64,000 bases of DNA from Alloacidobacterium sp963823845 (GCA_963823845.1 CAWGND010000013.1:496001-560000), one strand, 5' to 3'; shown: positions 16,616 to 26,096, counted from the first letter of the stretch. Notes: generated by a model from the letters alone, not told the origin. Translations and numbers: made by a program.

Positions 16616-17083
16616 GTGATTCAACTGCGTCCATTCCACCGTGCAGACCTGGAGACGCTGTACAGGATCGATCAGGTGTGTTTCGCTCCCGGAATCGCCT
16701 TTTCGAAGGCCGAGTTGCGCTACTACCTTCAGCATCCGAAGTCTTTTACGGCGGTCGCTGCGACCGAAACAAGAGCGATCGCCGGTTTCTGCACAGGACG
16801 GATTCATCCTCGTGAAGGCATCTTATTCGGGCATATCATTACGATCGACGTGCTTCCTGACGCGCGGAGGCGGGGAGTGGGGCACCTGCTACTGCGTGCG
16901 GTAGAAGAACACTTTCAAGCAAAGGAAGTGGAGTCGATTCGACTGGAAGTTGCGGTGGATAACCTGCAGGCAAGAGTGTTCTATCAGGCAATGGGCTACG
17001 AGCGTATTGGGATGATACCCGGCTACTATGCCGGACGACTGGACGCGCTCGTGATGCAGAAACAGCTCACTGCAGATGCGTAG
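16616..17083 (+). CDS. GNAT-family N-acetyltransferase, RimI-like
   Basis: A 155-aa acetyltransferase if started at the GTG at 16616, where the domain begins (IQLRPFHRADLETLYRIDQ). The acetyl-CoA loop is RRRGVGHLLLRAVEEHF, and the C-terminal NLQARVFYQAMGYERIG block is typical of RimI-type GNATs. An in-frame ATG at 16553 would add 21 residues overlapping the previous gene; neither start has a clear ribosome binding site. Substrate is unknown: a protein N-terminus or a small amine. It overlaps the convergent downstream gene by 17 bp. Confidence 0.8.
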   Translation: MIQLRPFHRADLETLYRIDQVCFAPGIAFSKAELRYYLQHPKSFTAVAATETRAIAGFCTGRIHPREGILFGHIITIDVLPDARRRGVGHLLLRAVEEHFQAKEVESIRLEVAVDNLQARVFYQAMGYERIGMIPGYYAGRLDALVMQKQLTADA

Positions 17084-17720
17084 CAACATCAACCGCGTTT
17101 GTGAGCGATGATTTCTTCTCGTCTGTCATGCGCCCGGAGGTCTTCCACAGCACCTGTCCTCTTTTATCGACCAGCACCAAGACGATTTCTTTCTCATTCG
17201 GAATGTTCAGGGCGCGGCGGAACGTATCTTTGTTTGTATAGAGCGGTATGATCCAGTGCCATGCTAAGGGATCAGTCTCGACACTGCGAAGCGAGGAAGT
17301 GTCCCACCAGCGGTAAATGAAGTTTTCCTGGCTCGATACCGGCATCTTGTAATAGTTGAATAGAAAATTCATATGCTGAATGGCCTGAGCTGCCGGCATC
17401 CACGTATCGATGTCCTTCGACTGTTCTGCTTCGAAGGAGATCAAAAGCAGATTGACTTTGCCTTCAAGGTCGGTTGGCAGATTGACTTTCGCCTTGTCGA
17501 GATTGTAAGCGGTGAGTGCCGGAAGTATGTCGGCCCGTGGCGCGTCGCTCTGCCGCGAGGCGCGCAAGAGGGGCAGAAAAACAAAGCAGAGGGCCAGCAG
17601 AGACAACAATCGGATGCGATGGGGCAATCGAAAAACCCTGAACGTAATGAATTTTGAAGCTATCTTCTTGAGGCATAGTACCAGCGGCAACACAAGGAGT
17701 GCATAAGAAAGTTTTTGCAT
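17067..17720 (-). CDS. Membrane-anchored thioredoxin-fold-like protein without active-site cysteines
   Basis: A 217-aa protein with two N-terminal hydrophobic segments (about 4-24 and 38-56) and a soluble domain (about 75-215). The domain has the strand order of a redoxin or ATP10-like fold (GKVNLLLISFEAEQ, then WIIPLYTNKDTFRRAL, then EIVLVLVDKRGQVLWKTSG). No CxxC is present. The ATG at 17720 starts the hydrophobic leader; a GTG at 17786 would add 22 polar residues. Family assignment is tentative and function unknown. Confidence 0.6.
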   Translation of the reverse strand: MQKLSYALLVLPLVLCLKKIASKFITFRVFRLPHRIRLLSLLALCFVFLPLLRASRQSDAPRADILPALTAYNLDKAKVNLPTDLEGKVNLLLISFEAEQSKDIDTWMPAAQAIQHMNFLFNYYKMPVSSQENFIYRWWDTSSLRSVETDPLAWHWIIPLYTNKDTFRRALNIPNEKEIVLVLVDKRGQVLWKTSGRMTDEKKSSLTNAVDVATHLQ

Positions 17721-17792
17721 GCATCTGTCAAGACGAGGTGCTGTATGGGTCTCCGTATCCTGCGAAGATACTTGCTTTGCGCGCACGGTGGC

Positions 17793-18233
17793 TCAGTGAC
17801 TGGCGATCGTTGCTCCCCATTGGTCGGGACTTACGTCGCGGGCGTGTCGCGAGAAAAGCCAATGATGGCCCTCGAGATCTTCAACGCCGTACTGGCGTTC
17901 ACCATACTCCGTTTCGTGCAGGTCTTCTACAATCTTTGCTCCTGCTGATTTCGTTCTGGCGAAGTGCGCATCCACATCGTCGACGAAGATTGTCAGAGAT
18001 TGCGTTCCATAACCCAGTTGCGACGGGGTCGCGCGGCCGCGTGCGCTCTCGATCATGATGCATGATTTCGCCGCGTACATCTGCGCGCCGCTAACCGGTT
18101 CGCCATAGCGATAGTGCTCGGTGAATTCGAAGACACTGGTCAGCCATGCGATCGCGGCAGCGACGTCCTGATACACGATGTGCGGCAATACTGTATTTGT
18201 CGGCACGGAACGATTTGCTGTCATGCAGATCAT
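17793..18233 (-). CDS. VOC/glyoxalase-fold protein
   Basis: A 146-aa protein of the vicinal oxygen chelate superfamily (glyoxalase/bleomycin-resistance type). Paired beta-alpha-beta modules are visible: LPHIVYQDVAAAIAWL at the start, then QSLTIFVDDVDAHFART, and EYGERQYGVEDLEGHHWLF with the C-terminal metal-ligand strand. Substrate cannot be predicted; many close relatives are annotated only by fold. Its start is 142 bp from divergent mqnE. An internal ATG (residue 4) is an alternative start. Confidence 0.8.
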   Translation of the reverse strand: MICMTANRSVPTNTVLPHIVYQDVAAAIAWLTSVFEFTEHYRYGEPVSGAQMYAAKSCIMIESARGRATPSQLGYGTQSLTIFVDDVDAHFARTKSAGAKIVEDLHETEYGERQYGVEDLEGHHWLFSRHARDVSPDQWGATIASH

Positions 18234-18375
18234 TTTACGACCGTCTTTCGCCGAGATATTTCAATTGCGGCAAAGCGAGTTGACGCGCGTTGAACCGGTC
18301 AGGACACGAGATTGTCGACGTCAGCATCAAGATCATCGATCACGCTGCACAGAGGTTGCATTATCATAGAGAGTT

Positions 18376-19527
18376 ATGACATGTGAGACGGCATTCCTGG
18401 CGGAGCGACGGCCATTTGCGACCGACGATGCGAGACTTCAACCGATTGCGGAGAAGGTGCTTCGCGGCGAAAGGTTGGACTTTGACGAAGGTTTGGCTCT
18501 TTATCGCTCGCCGGACATATTGGCGGTTGGCTGGCTTGCCAATTATGTCCGTGAGAGGCTGCATGGCAATACGACCTACTTCAATGTCAACCGGCATATC
18601 AATCCGACGAATGTGTGCGTAGCGGCTTGCCGGCTCTGCGCTTTTGGGCGCAGAAAGGATGCCAACGGCTCTTACACAATGGCGCTCGAACAGGCCTGGC
18701 AGACGGCGGCTTCCGGTTACAGCGAGGCGGTGACGGAGTTTCATATCGTTGGTGGTCTGCATCCAGATCTGCCGCTGGAATATTTTCTCGACTTGGTGCG
18801 CGGGCTCAAAGAGCGTTTCCCGCAGGTTCATATCAAGGCGTTCACGATGGTTGAGATTGCGTTCTTTGCGCGGCGGGCGAAACTTTCGATCCGTGAGACG
18901 TTGGAGAGACTGCGAGACGCTGGCGTGGATTCGATGCCAGGTGGAGGCGCGGAAATCTTTGCTGATCGCGTGCGGCATATTATCTGTGATCACAAGATCG
19001 ATGGCGATGAATGGCTGGATACGGCGCGCACGGCGCATCAGCTGGGATTGAAGTCGAATGCGACGATGCTCTACGGTCATATTGAAAACGAGGAAGACCG
19101 CGTCGACCATCTGCTAAGGCTGCGTTCCCTGCAGGATGAGACGCACGGTTTTCAGACGTTTATTCCGCTGGCGTTTCATCCGGACAATACAGTGCTGGAG
19201 CATTTGCCGCGAACGACAGGTCTGACCGATATCAAGCAGATTGCGGTGAGCCGTCTGCTTCTCGATAACTTTCCACACATCAAGGCCTACTGGCAAATGA
19301 TGACGCCGAAAATTGCACAGATTGCTCTGCGCTTCGGCGCGGACGACATTGACGGAACGGTGATTGAGGAGAAGATCTATCACGATGCGGGCGCGACGAC
19401 TCCGCAGGGGATGCGGCGTCGCGATCTGGAGCGGCTGATTACGGAAGCTGGTCGCGTACCATTCGAGCGCGACACGATGTATCGCACCGTTACGCGCACG
19501 GAAGATACATTTACGGTTGCTGTTTAA
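18376..19527 (+). CDS. mqnE: Aminofutalosine synthase (radical SAM)
   Basis: A 383-aa radical SAM enzyme of the futalosine menaquinone pathway, joining SAM with the chorismate-derived 3-(1-carboxyvinyloxy)benzoate to give aminofutalosine. The [4Fe-4S] motif is C81-x3-C85-x2-C88 (CVAACRLC). The family block FHIVGGLHPDLPLEYF, MPGGGAEIF and TMLYGHIE are all present, and length is normal. No other mqn gene is seen in the window. Its presence implies respiratory menaquinone made by the futalosine route. Confidence 0.92.
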   Translation: MTCETAFLAERRPFATDDARLQPIAEKVLRGERLDFDEGLALYRSPDILAVGWLANYVRERLHGNTTYFNVNRHINPTNVCVAACRLCAFGRRKDANGSYTMALEQAWQTAASGYSEAVTEFHIVGGLHPDLPLEYFLDLVRGLKERFPQVHIKAFTMVEIAFFARRAKLSIRETLERLRDAGVDSMPGGGAEIFADRVRHIICDHKIDGDEWLDTARTAHQLGLKSNATMLYGHIENEEDRVDHLLRLRSLQDETHGFQTFIPLAFHPDNTVLEHLPRTTGLTDIKQIAVSRLLLDNFPHIKAYWQMMTPKIAQIALRFGADDIDGTVIEEKIYHDAGATTPQGMRRRDLERLITEAGRVPFERDTMYRTVTRTEDTFTVAV

Positions 19528-19529
19528 CG

Positions 19530-20753
19530 CTACCGGCAAGCCTCTGATGGTGCTGCGAGCGGTTCTGATTCTGTGCGTAATTGGATCGATGGAGGCGCTT
19601 CTGGGGGTGCCTCGCTGCTTTGGGTTGCACGTTTAGCGCGGTCTTCGCGCTGCTTGCGAACCTCACGCACGGCTACCAGAACCAGTCCTGCGAACGTGAC
19701 GGCGAGCAGCGTAATAGCGACCCATCCGTGCAGCTGCGGGACATCGCTGTAAAGCAAGGCCAATCCCACAAAAACGAAAAAGATATGGGCGCAGAAGACT
19801 TGCAGGGATGCCTTGCCCAGTGTGAGTAAGGGCTCAACGGCTACGAAGCGCAGCACGTATTTGCGCATCCAGTATAAAACGATCGTGAATGTGACAAGAT
19901 TGATGACGCGCAGGGGACCTATCTGCCACTTGTCGAGCTTCATGCCCAGCGCCTGTTGCGTGAGGTGAGGGCCGAGCCATTCGTGCCGGATGCCGATAAA
20001 GAAAAGGCAGACCAGCGCGCATACGGCGACGACGTAACCGGGGATACGTTTGAGCGGCACGTCATTTTCCGCGGATTTCGCGCCCAGCCACAGGCCTACG
20101 ATCCAGACGGCCTGCCATGCGAAGAGATTGAAGGCTCCGGTTTCCTGCAAAGGGATGGGCAGATGCGTAACGTGGACAACGATGTTGTGCACGAGGTCAC
20201 GCAGACCGAATTGAGCAGCGAGCCAGAAGACTCCGCTGACGGCGAGGATGCGGCCCCAGCCACGTTTGACCGCCTCAGATAGCACGAGCGGCGTGAAGAA
20301 GAGGAAGATGACGTACATCGGCAGAATATCGAGCAGTGGCGGGCAATAGAGGAGCAGGACTGAGCCGACAATCGCGACGAATGGGTGCGCAATGTAGAAA
20401 TGGAGCAGGTTGTAGATGGCCGCGCGGTGGGTTGTGACCGCGTAGGCGGCGGCGACGGTGAAGGCGAGCGCGAGCATCAGCAGGTGGTAGCCGTAGATGC
20501 GCAGCGAGCGCTTCCATAGCTTGTTTCGCAGACCTGTCTCATCTTGCAGCGCCTGGCGCATATAGACCCGGCTAACGAGCAACGCCGAGAGAAAGACGAA
20601 GCCTTCTGCGGACGACACGAAGCCGATAGGCTGGTTCACGAAGTCGCTGAAGCGCGTCGGTAGATGCGTCAGCGTCATCCAGACCAGGAACAAACCGCGC
20701 AGGGCATCGAGTTCGGGGCGTCTCTGCGGTTTGGGAAGATGCATGCCTAGCAC
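19530..20753 (-). CDS. OpgC-like membrane acyltransferase
   Basis: A 407-aa inner-membrane protein with about ten hydrophobic segments and the OpgC/acyltransferase-3-type opening RRPELDALRGLFLVWMTLTHLP (11-32), where the catalytic His sits in the LTHLP turn. OpgC family members succinylate periplasmic glucans; here the acceptor is unknown. The C-terminal 50 residues are charged and proline-rich. It is convergent with mqnE, and only 2 bp separate the stop codons. Confidence 0.78.
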   Translation of the reverse strand: MLGMHLPKPQRRPELDALRGLFLVWMTLTHLPTRFSDFVNQPIGFVSSAEGFVFLSALLVSRVYMRQALQDETGLRNKLWKRSLRIYGYHLLMLALAFTVAAAYAVTTHRAAIYNLLHFYIAHPFVAIVGSVLLLYCPPLLDILPMYVIFLFFTPLVLSEAVKRGWGRILAVSGVFWLAAQFGLRDLVHNIVVHVTHLPIPLQETGAFNLFAWQAVWIVGLWLGAKSAENDVPLKRIPGYVVAVCALVCLFFIGIRHEWLGPHLTQQALGMKLDKWQIGPLRVINLVTFTIVLYWMRKYVLRFVAVEPLLTLGKASLQVFCAHIFFVFVGLALLYSDVPQLHGWVAITLLAVTFAGLVLVAVREVRKQREDRAKRATQSSEAPPEAPPSIQLRTESEPLAAPSEACR

Positions 20754-20891
20754 AGCGGAACTCCGTGGTTGGTGGGGCGTCCCTTAATTAGAACCCTAGC
20801 GGAGAGAATGGGTTGCGCGTGGCTTTTTTGACGGTAATCGGAGCTTGTAGATGGGGTTTATCCCGGGTTGAATCTTTTTCTCTGATAAAAC

Positions 20892-20907
20892 ATCTTGTTA
20901 TCAAGAT
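20892..20907. promoter_or_regulatory. Palindrome ATCTTG-TTAT-CAAGAT (candidate MarR operator)
   Basis: A perfect 6-bp inverted repeat 2 bp before the marR start, typical of MarR-family operators. It would give autoregulation of the marR-pirin operon. Confidence 0.6.
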
Positions 20908-20909
20908 AA

Positions 20910-21443
20910 ATGAGAGCAGCCCAGACAAAGACGAGAACAGATACGAGCGGAATTCACCTTTGGCTGGTGCTGTGGAAGGCTTTCCGGTCGGTGGAAGCGC
21001 ATGCGCATCGTCACATTGCCGGTTTGGATATGTGCCTGAGTGACTTTGCAGTGTTGGAAGTGCTTTTGCATAAAGGGCCGCTCAACGTTAAAGAGCTGGG
21101 CGCGAAAGTGATGCTTACCAGCGGGTCAATGACAGCGGCACTCAATCGGCTTGGGCGTCGTGGGCTGGTAGACCGTGAAGAAGATGCCGGCGACCGCAGA
21201 GTGCGCGTGGTCCGGCTAACGGAGGCTGGCACGGCTTTGATTCGTGAGGCATTTGAGGATCATAAGCAAGCGATGGAGACGGCTACGGCAGGCATTGGGA
21301 ACAGAGACCGCGAAGTGCTGATCGATTTGCTGCGGCGACTCGGGCTGGGCGCGGTAAATCGGCTGGCAGATGAAAATGCAAGGCAGCCGCGGAACAAAGG
21401 TGTGGCCGTGAAGAGCGGCGGAAGTAGAAACAGGGAGGAGTAA
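20910..21443 (+). CDS. MarR family transcriptional regulator
   Basis: A 177-aa winged-helix regulator. Key parts are the LSDFAVLEVLLHKGPLNVKELG helix pair (positions about 40-61), the recognition helix LTSGSMTAALNRLGRRGLVDR and the wing REEDAGDRRVRVVRLTEAG. The C-terminal 30 residues are basic and probably flexible. It is followed 4 bp later by the pirin gene, so the two form an operon. MarR/pirin pairs usually respond to phenolic, quinone or other electrophile stress; the effector here is inferred, not seen. Confidence 0.88.
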   Translation: MRAAQTKTRTDTSGIHLWLVLWKAFRSVEAHAHRHIAGLDMCLSDFAVLEVLLHKGPLNVKELGAKVMLTSGSMTAALNRLGRRGLVDREEDAGDRRVRVVRLTEAGTALIREAFEDHKQAMETATAGIGNRDREVLIDLLRRLGLGAVNRLADENARQPRNKGVAVKSGGSRNREE

Positions 21444-21447
21444 GGAA

Positions 21448-22320
21448 ATGTCTAAGGTGAAAAAGGTGCTTGGGGTGTATGGGCCAGGATCAAATCATTG
21501 GGTTGGCGATGGTTTCCCCGTGCGAAACATGTTTCCGTCAAACGGATTGAAGGACGAGATCAATCCTTTTCTCATGCTGGATTACGCAGGTCCGTCGTAC
21601 TTTGAGCCTTCGAAGCAGTCGCATGGAGTGGGCGAGCATCCCCACCGTGGATTTGAAACCGTGACGATTGCATATCAGGGAGCGGTGGCGCATCGTGATT
21701 CTGCTGGAAACTCCGGCGTCATTTGTCCGGGCGATGTGCAGTGGATGACAGCTGCTTCGGGCGTGGTGCATGAAGAGATGCACGAGAGGGAATTCGCCAA
21801 GAATGGCGGTACTTTCGAGATGATCCAGCTCTGGGTGAACCTGCCGAAGGCGATAAAGATGTCGAAGCCACGCTACCAGGGAATCACGAAGGAGCAGATT
21901 CCGGCGGTTGATCTGGGCAGTGGATCCTATACCCGAGTGATTGCCGGAGAGTTGCATGGCGTGCGTGGACCGGCGAGCACGTTTACTCCGTTGAACCTCT
22001 TTGACACGTGGTTAACTCGCGGCAGCAAAGTGGAGTTGCAGATTCCCGAGGGCCACAACGCGGGTGTGCTTGTGTTGAAAGGCGACGTGGTTCTGAATGG
22101 CGAGAACTCGATCAAGGGTGAGGCGCATATTGCCACGCTGAGCCAGGATGGCGAGAGTATTGCGCTTGAGGCCAAGGAAGATACGACACTTCTGCTGCTG
22201 AGCGGTGAGCCGATCAACGAGCCGGTATTCAGCTATGGTCCGTTTGTGATGAACACGCGCGATGAGATCATGCAGGCGGTGCGTGATTACAATGACGGCA
22301 AGATGGGGCATCTGCAGTAA
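21448..22320 (+). CDS. Pirin family protein
   Basis: A 290-aa bicupin of the pirin family. The N-terminal cupin holds the metal motif around HGVGEHPHRGFETVTIAYQG (about 54-73) and later HEEMHERE, supplying His/His/His/Glu ligands. The C-terminal cupin is less conserved. Bacterial pirins are usually quercetin dioxygenase-like or regulatory proteins. Cotranscribed with the MarR gene. A hairpin terminator follows. Confidence 0.9.
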   Translation: MSKVKKVLGVYGPGSNHWVGDGFPVRNMFPSNGLKDEINPFLMLDYAGPSYFEPSKQSHGVGEHPHRGFETVTIAYQGAVAHRDSAGNSGVICPGDVQWMTAASGVVHEEMHEREFAKNGGTFEMIQLWVNLPKAIKMSKPRYQGITKEQIPAVDLGSGSYTRVIAGELHGVRGPASTFTPLNLFDTWLTRGSKVELQIPEGHNAGVLVLKGDVVLNGENSIKGEAHIATLSQDGESIALEAKEDTTLLLLSGEPINEPVFSYGPFVMNTRDEIMQAVRDYNDGKMGHLQ

Positions 22321-22331
22321 ATCGATGTCCC

Positions 22332-22364
22332 GCCGCCTTCGCCTTAAACCAATGCGAAGGCGGC
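22332..22364 (+). terminator. Hairpin terminator after pirin
   Basis: An 11-bp perfect stem GCCGCCTTCGC/GCGAAGGCGGC with an 11-nt loop, followed by AGCGATTTTC. The U-tract is short. Confidence 0.65.
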
Positions 22365-22489
22365 AGCGATTTTCATGGATATCGCCGTTGAATCGCGGGA
22401 GGAGTGCCGCGAACGTATTCAATGAGGGTAGATTTCTACGAAAGGAGCCCAATATAGTTGCATCTAGCCTCGAAGAGGGGCTGCATTTT

Positions 22490-23368
22490 ATGCATAATGC
22501 GCTCGCTCGTTTATCTCGCAGGATCATTCCCTCTACCTCTCTGTTATCGCACAATCCCGTTTTCAAGCTGTTGGTTGATTCTGTAGATCTTCTGCCTCGC
22601 GCCTTCTGGCCGGAGTTTCGCGAGTTGCCTCCAAATCACTTGCGGATTCGAGTTGGCGTAGGAAACAGGTTTTTTTCCAACCAGGTGAACTATCTTCGCG
22701 CTGCCGAGTCTTTCTGGCTTTATTGCCTTAACAACGGCTTGATTCGCCTAGATTCCGTCATTGTGGATATAGGCTGCGGGTGTGGCAGATTTGCGCATCA
22801 TTTGCGGGACTATAGCTTCAAGGGATCGAGTTTCTCGGGCAAATACATCGGCATCGATATTGACCAAGAGATGCTTGACTGGTGCTCAGCCCACTTCCAT
22901 GAGCCGCATTTTCAGTTTGAACATTCGACCCATGCCAGCGTTTCGTATCACCAGAGTGGCTCCAAGGAAAGATACGTCCTTTCTCCCGATGACGAGAGTG
23001 TGGACTTCGTTTTTTCAACTTCTCTCTTCACCCATCTACTCGAGCCCGAGCTGATGAACTATTGCGAGGAGTCGTATCGTATCTTGAAGCCCGGCGGGAA
23101 AATGCTCATGTATTTCTTCTGTCTTGACTATCCACCGCCGACGTTTGGAGGGAGGCATACTTTCCAGCATCAAGTAGGGAACGCGCGCGTGGAATCGTTG
23201 AAAGTTCCCGAAGCCGCTGTCGCCTACTCGGAGAAATTCCTCGTAAATCTGGCGAGGGAAAAGGGCTTCGGGGACGCTCGGGTTATCGCGGGTTCCAGCC
23301 GGACCGATTGGCAGACGGTTCTTCTTGCTCAAAAGCCACATTCAGCTTCAATGGCAGCCTCAGCGTAG
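22490..23368 (+). CDS. Class I SAM-dependent methyltransferase
   Basis: A 292-aa methyltransferase. Motif I is VIVDIGCGCGRFAHHL (about 90-105), followed by GIDIDQEML and the SVDFVFSTSLFTHL post-motif region; SYRILKPGGKMLMYF is the standard late motif. Substrate is unknown. The frame is open back to 22262, but that part overlaps pirin and its terminator. The ATG at 22490 follows GAGGGG by about 11 nt. It appears to be a single gene. Confidence 0.82.
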   Translation: MHNALARLSRRIIPSTSLLSHNPVFKLLVDSVDLLPRAFWPEFRELPPNHLRIRVGVGNRFFSNQVNYLRAAESFWLYCLNNGLIRLDSVIVDIGCGCGRFAHHLRDYSFKGSSFSGKYIGIDIDQEMLDWCSAHFHEPHFQFEHSTHASVSYHQSGSKERYVLSPDDESVDFVFSTSLFTHLLEPELMNYCEESYRILKPGGKMLMYFFCLDYPPPTFGGRHTFQHQVGNARVESLKVPEAAVAYSEKFLVNLAREKGFGDARVIAGSSRTDWQTVLLAQKPHSASMAASA

Positions 23369-23378
23369 ACGCATAGCG

Positions 23379-24557
23379 TCAGTATGCAGGGATACCCGTC
23401 ACGCTCTGGCCGATGATGAGCGTGTGGATGTCGTGTGTGCCTTCGTAGGTTTTTACCGATTCTAGGTTCATCATGTGGCGCATGATCGGGTAGTCGTCAG
23501 TAATGCCGTTGCCGCCGAGGATATCGCGTGCCATGCGGGCACATTCAAGGGCCATCCATACGTTGTTGCGCTTGGCCATGGAGATGTGCTCGAAGCTGAC
23601 TTTGCCTTCATCTTTCATGCGGCCTACTTGTAGTGACAGCAGTTGCGCCTTGCTGATTTCTGAAATCATCCAGGTGAGTTTTTCCTGTACGAGTTGATGG
23701 CTGGCGATGGGCTGGTCGCGAAACTGCTTGCGCAGCAAAGAATATTGCAGCGCGGTGTCGTAGCAGGACATGGCTGCGCCGATAGCTCCCCAGCTGATGC
23801 CGTAGCGTGCCTGATTGAGGCACATTAGGGGCGATTTGAGGCCGCCGGTGCCGGGCATGAGGTTCTTTGCCGGGACGTGAACGTCCTGCAGCGAGAGCCC
23901 TGAAGTGACGGAGGCGCGCAGAGACCATTTGCCGTGTACATCGTAGGCGGTGAAGCCGGGGCGGTCGGTCTCGACCAGGAAGCCGCGCACTCGATTATCC
24001 TCGTCTTCGACCTTGGCCCAGATGACCGCCACATCGGCGATGGTGCCAGAGGTGATCCACATCTTTTCGCCGTTGAGGACGTATTCGTCGCCTACTTTGC
24101 GGGCGCGAGTGCGCATGCCCCCGGGGTTCGATCCGAAGTCGGGCTCGGTGAGGCCGAAGCAGCCAAGCTTTTCGCCTTTGGCCATCAGCGGGAGCCAGTA
24201 ATCTTTCTGCTCGTCGGAGCCGAAGGTGAAGATGGGATACATGACCAAGGCCGACTGCACGCTGACGAAGCTGCGCACGCCGGAGTCGCCGCGTTCGAAT
24301 TCCTGCATGACGAGACCGTATTCCACATTCGACATGCCGGCGCAGCCGTAGCCGTGCAAGTTCGCGCCAAAGAAGCCGAGTTCGCCCATCTGCGGCACGA
24401 GTTCGCGGGGGAAGCGGCCTTCGCGATTGCACTCTTCGATGATCGGGATGAGGTTGTCTTCGATGAACTGGCGTGCGGTGTCGCGCGAGAGGCGCTCGTC
24501 TTCGTTGAGGAGGGCGTCGAAGCCGATGAAATCGACTCCCTTGAACTTAAAGGCCAT
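23379..24557 (-). CDS. Acyl-CoA dehydrogenase, glutaryl-CoA dehydrogenase type
   Basis: A 392-aa FAD enzyme of the acyl-CoA dehydrogenase fold. The segment LTEPDFGSNPGGM near 133-145 contacts flavin and substrate. The C-terminal ESVKTYEGTHDIHTLIIG places the catalytic base at Glu372 in the YEGT context used by glutaryl-CoA dehydrogenases. It probably acts in lysine/tryptophan or dicarboxylate degradation, decarboxylating glutaryl-CoA to crotonyl-CoA, but no partner genes are adjacent. Single-gene transcription unit. Confidence 0.85.
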   Translation of the reverse strand: MAFKFKGVDFIGFDALLNEDERLSRDTARQFIEDNLIPIIEECNREGRFPRELVPQMGELGFFGANLHGYGCAGMSNVEYGLVMQEFERGDSGVRSFVSVQSALVMYPIFTFGSDEQKDYWLPLMAKGEKLGCFGLTEPDFGSNPGGMRTRARKVGDEYVLNGEKMWITSGTIADVAVIWAKVEDEDNRVRGFLVETDRPGFTAYDVHGKWSLRASVTSGLSLQDVHVPAKNLMPGTGGLKSPLMCLNQARYGISWGAIGAAMSCYDTALQYSLLRKQFRDQPIASHQLVQEKLTWMISEISKAQLLSLQVGRMKDEGKVSFEHISMAKRNNVWMALECARMARDILGGNGITDDYPIMRHMMNLESVKTYEGTHDIHTLIIGQSVTGIPAY

Positions 24558-24647
24558 TGTGAGTGATTGCTCCGTTCCAAGACTGAAACCATTCAGACTA
24601 GCAGAGCGGGAAGACGGTCGGCAAAGGCGCTTCCCGCATTGCAGGTC

Positions 24648-25337
24648 TTAAATGGCTTCGGGCTGCGAATGGAACGGCATTGTTCTGGGTAGGGCAAATG
24701 CTACCGCGATGAGCCAGATGAATCCGGGAAAGCGAGTCAAGGGGATGAGAAAGAGCACAGCTGGACTGATGAGGTGAAACCAGCTGAGTTCGCCTGACAC
24801 GGCAAGGATGATGCCGAGGATGCAGATCCATTTCGGCAAGAGCTTGTGCAATAGTGCCGGGATGGAGATGCCGGCCATCAGCAGACCCATGGGGATGGAG
24901 AATCCTGGCCCGCCCAACGCGTAAGCGAGATAGTAGAGCGCCAGTACGAGCGATGGTGTCTGGACGATGACTGGGTGCAGCAAGGTCCACGTTGTGAGGC
25001 CGCCTGCGAATCCGTCGGAGACTACCAGGAAACCACCTAGAAGCGCGATCCACGGCCCGGCGGAGCGCACGCCGAGAAATCGTATCTGGCTGACGGCAAC
25101 TGCAGTGAATAGACCGAGGCAGAGGATTGCTCCGAGTTGCAGAAAGAGGCAGATGAGCACTTGTGTGTGGTGTGTTTGGAAATAGGGAACGATGACGCTG
25201 GCTAACTCCCACGGTCCGGGCCACCAGGGTTTGCCTGCCATGGCGGTTACAGGATATAGGCCAACGTTGAATAGCACCGTGTAGAGGATCGCTAGCAGAG
25301 CCAAGTGCGGGCCCTGGTGGCGCTGTTGTGTCGTCAT
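24648..25337 (-). CDS. Hypothetical membrane protein
   Basis: I do not recognise the family. The 229-aa protein has about seven hydrophobic segments with short loops, starting at residue 11 (LALLAILYTVLFNVGLYPV). It resembles small DUF4386-like integral membrane proteins in overall layout only. It lies downstream of the DUF2306-like gene in the same orientation (27 bp gap), so the two probably share a transcript controlled by the divergent TetR regulator. Confidence 0.6.
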   Translation of the reverse strand: MTTQQRHQGPHLALLAILYTVLFNVGLYPVTAMAGKPWWPGPWELASVIVPYFQTHHTQVLICLFLQLGAILCLGLFTAVAVSQIRFLGVRSAGPWIALLGGFLVVSDGFAGGLTTWTLLHPVIVQTPSLVLALYYLAYALGGPGFSIPMGLLMAGISIPALLHKLLPKWICILGIILAVSGELSWFHLISPAVLFLIPLTRFPGFIWLIAVAFALPRTMPFHSQPEAI

Positions 25338-25364
25338 AGTGCAATCAGGCGCGCATTCTTTGAT

Positions 25365-26060
25365 TTAGGAATGCACAGCCGTCCTTTCGAGTTGGAATGG
25401 GTGTTTCCTCAAGCGCAACCAAAGCTCGATGGTGATGGTGTTGATCGAGAACCCGATCCAGAAGGCAATGCCGAAAAATTGCTTCGGTTTAAGATGCGTG
25501 AGCGTAGCGGTTGCGAAGAAGATGCCCATCACCGGGCGCGTGGTTGCGATTCCGAGAAGGATCGCAACAGCTCTTGTCAGCCACTGTTGTTTACGTTGGC
25601 TTTCACCGCTTCGCCGGTATAGACATGCACGCAGCAGCGAATAAAGAAAGAGACTATTGAAGAAGAGAACGGCAGAGCCCTCAATCCATCCGCCGATGGC
25701 GAATGCGCTCATCGCATAAGCTGTGATGCCGACGATTGCTCCGAGCGGGAACAGGAGCCGCTCGATCCATAGGGCGCTGGCAAAGCGGCGGAAGTAAGTG
25801 AGCGCGATTAACGCGACGAAGCCGAGTGCGGGCAGAATGTGCGCCAAGGTCAGCGCAGTGTGGGATGCAAATGCTCCATCTAGACCTGCCATGAGCGATG
25901 GAGGGGACTGCGGCGGGTTTATGAGTGCGACAAGGCGACGGATCACGACCGCGATTGCGATGACTACGCAGATCCAGAAGCCAATTCGTAACAGAGTAGG
26001 AAAAGCATCTTTCCGGATCAGAATTGTTGAGTCTGCTGCGGAATCGAGGCGAGTGGACAT
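25365..26060 (-). CDS. DUF2306-like membrane protein
   Basis: A 231-aa integral membrane protein with about seven helices (first near 24-43) and a basic cytoplasmic loop CLYRRSGESQRKQQWLTR, similar in layout to DUF2306 proteins. Function is unknown. The ATG at 26060 is chosen because GGAGGAG sits directly upstream; a longer frame to 26105 lacks such a site. It diverges from a TetR regulator with a palindromic operator between them, which suggests TetR control. Confidence 0.65.
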   Translation of the reverse strand: MSTRLDSAADSTILIRKDAFPTLLRIGFWICVVIAIAVVIRRLVALINPPQSPPSLMAGLDGAFASHTALTLAHILPALGFVALIALTYFRRFASALWIERLLFPLGAIVGITAYAMSAFAIGGWIEGSAVLFFNSLFLYSLLRACLYRRSGESQRKQQWLTRAVAILLGIATTRPVMGIFFATATLTHLKPKQFFGIAFWIGFSINTITIELWLRLRKHPFQLERTAVHS

Positions 26061-26096
26061 TCCGCTCCTCCAATGAAAGAGAGCATACAATTTTAT

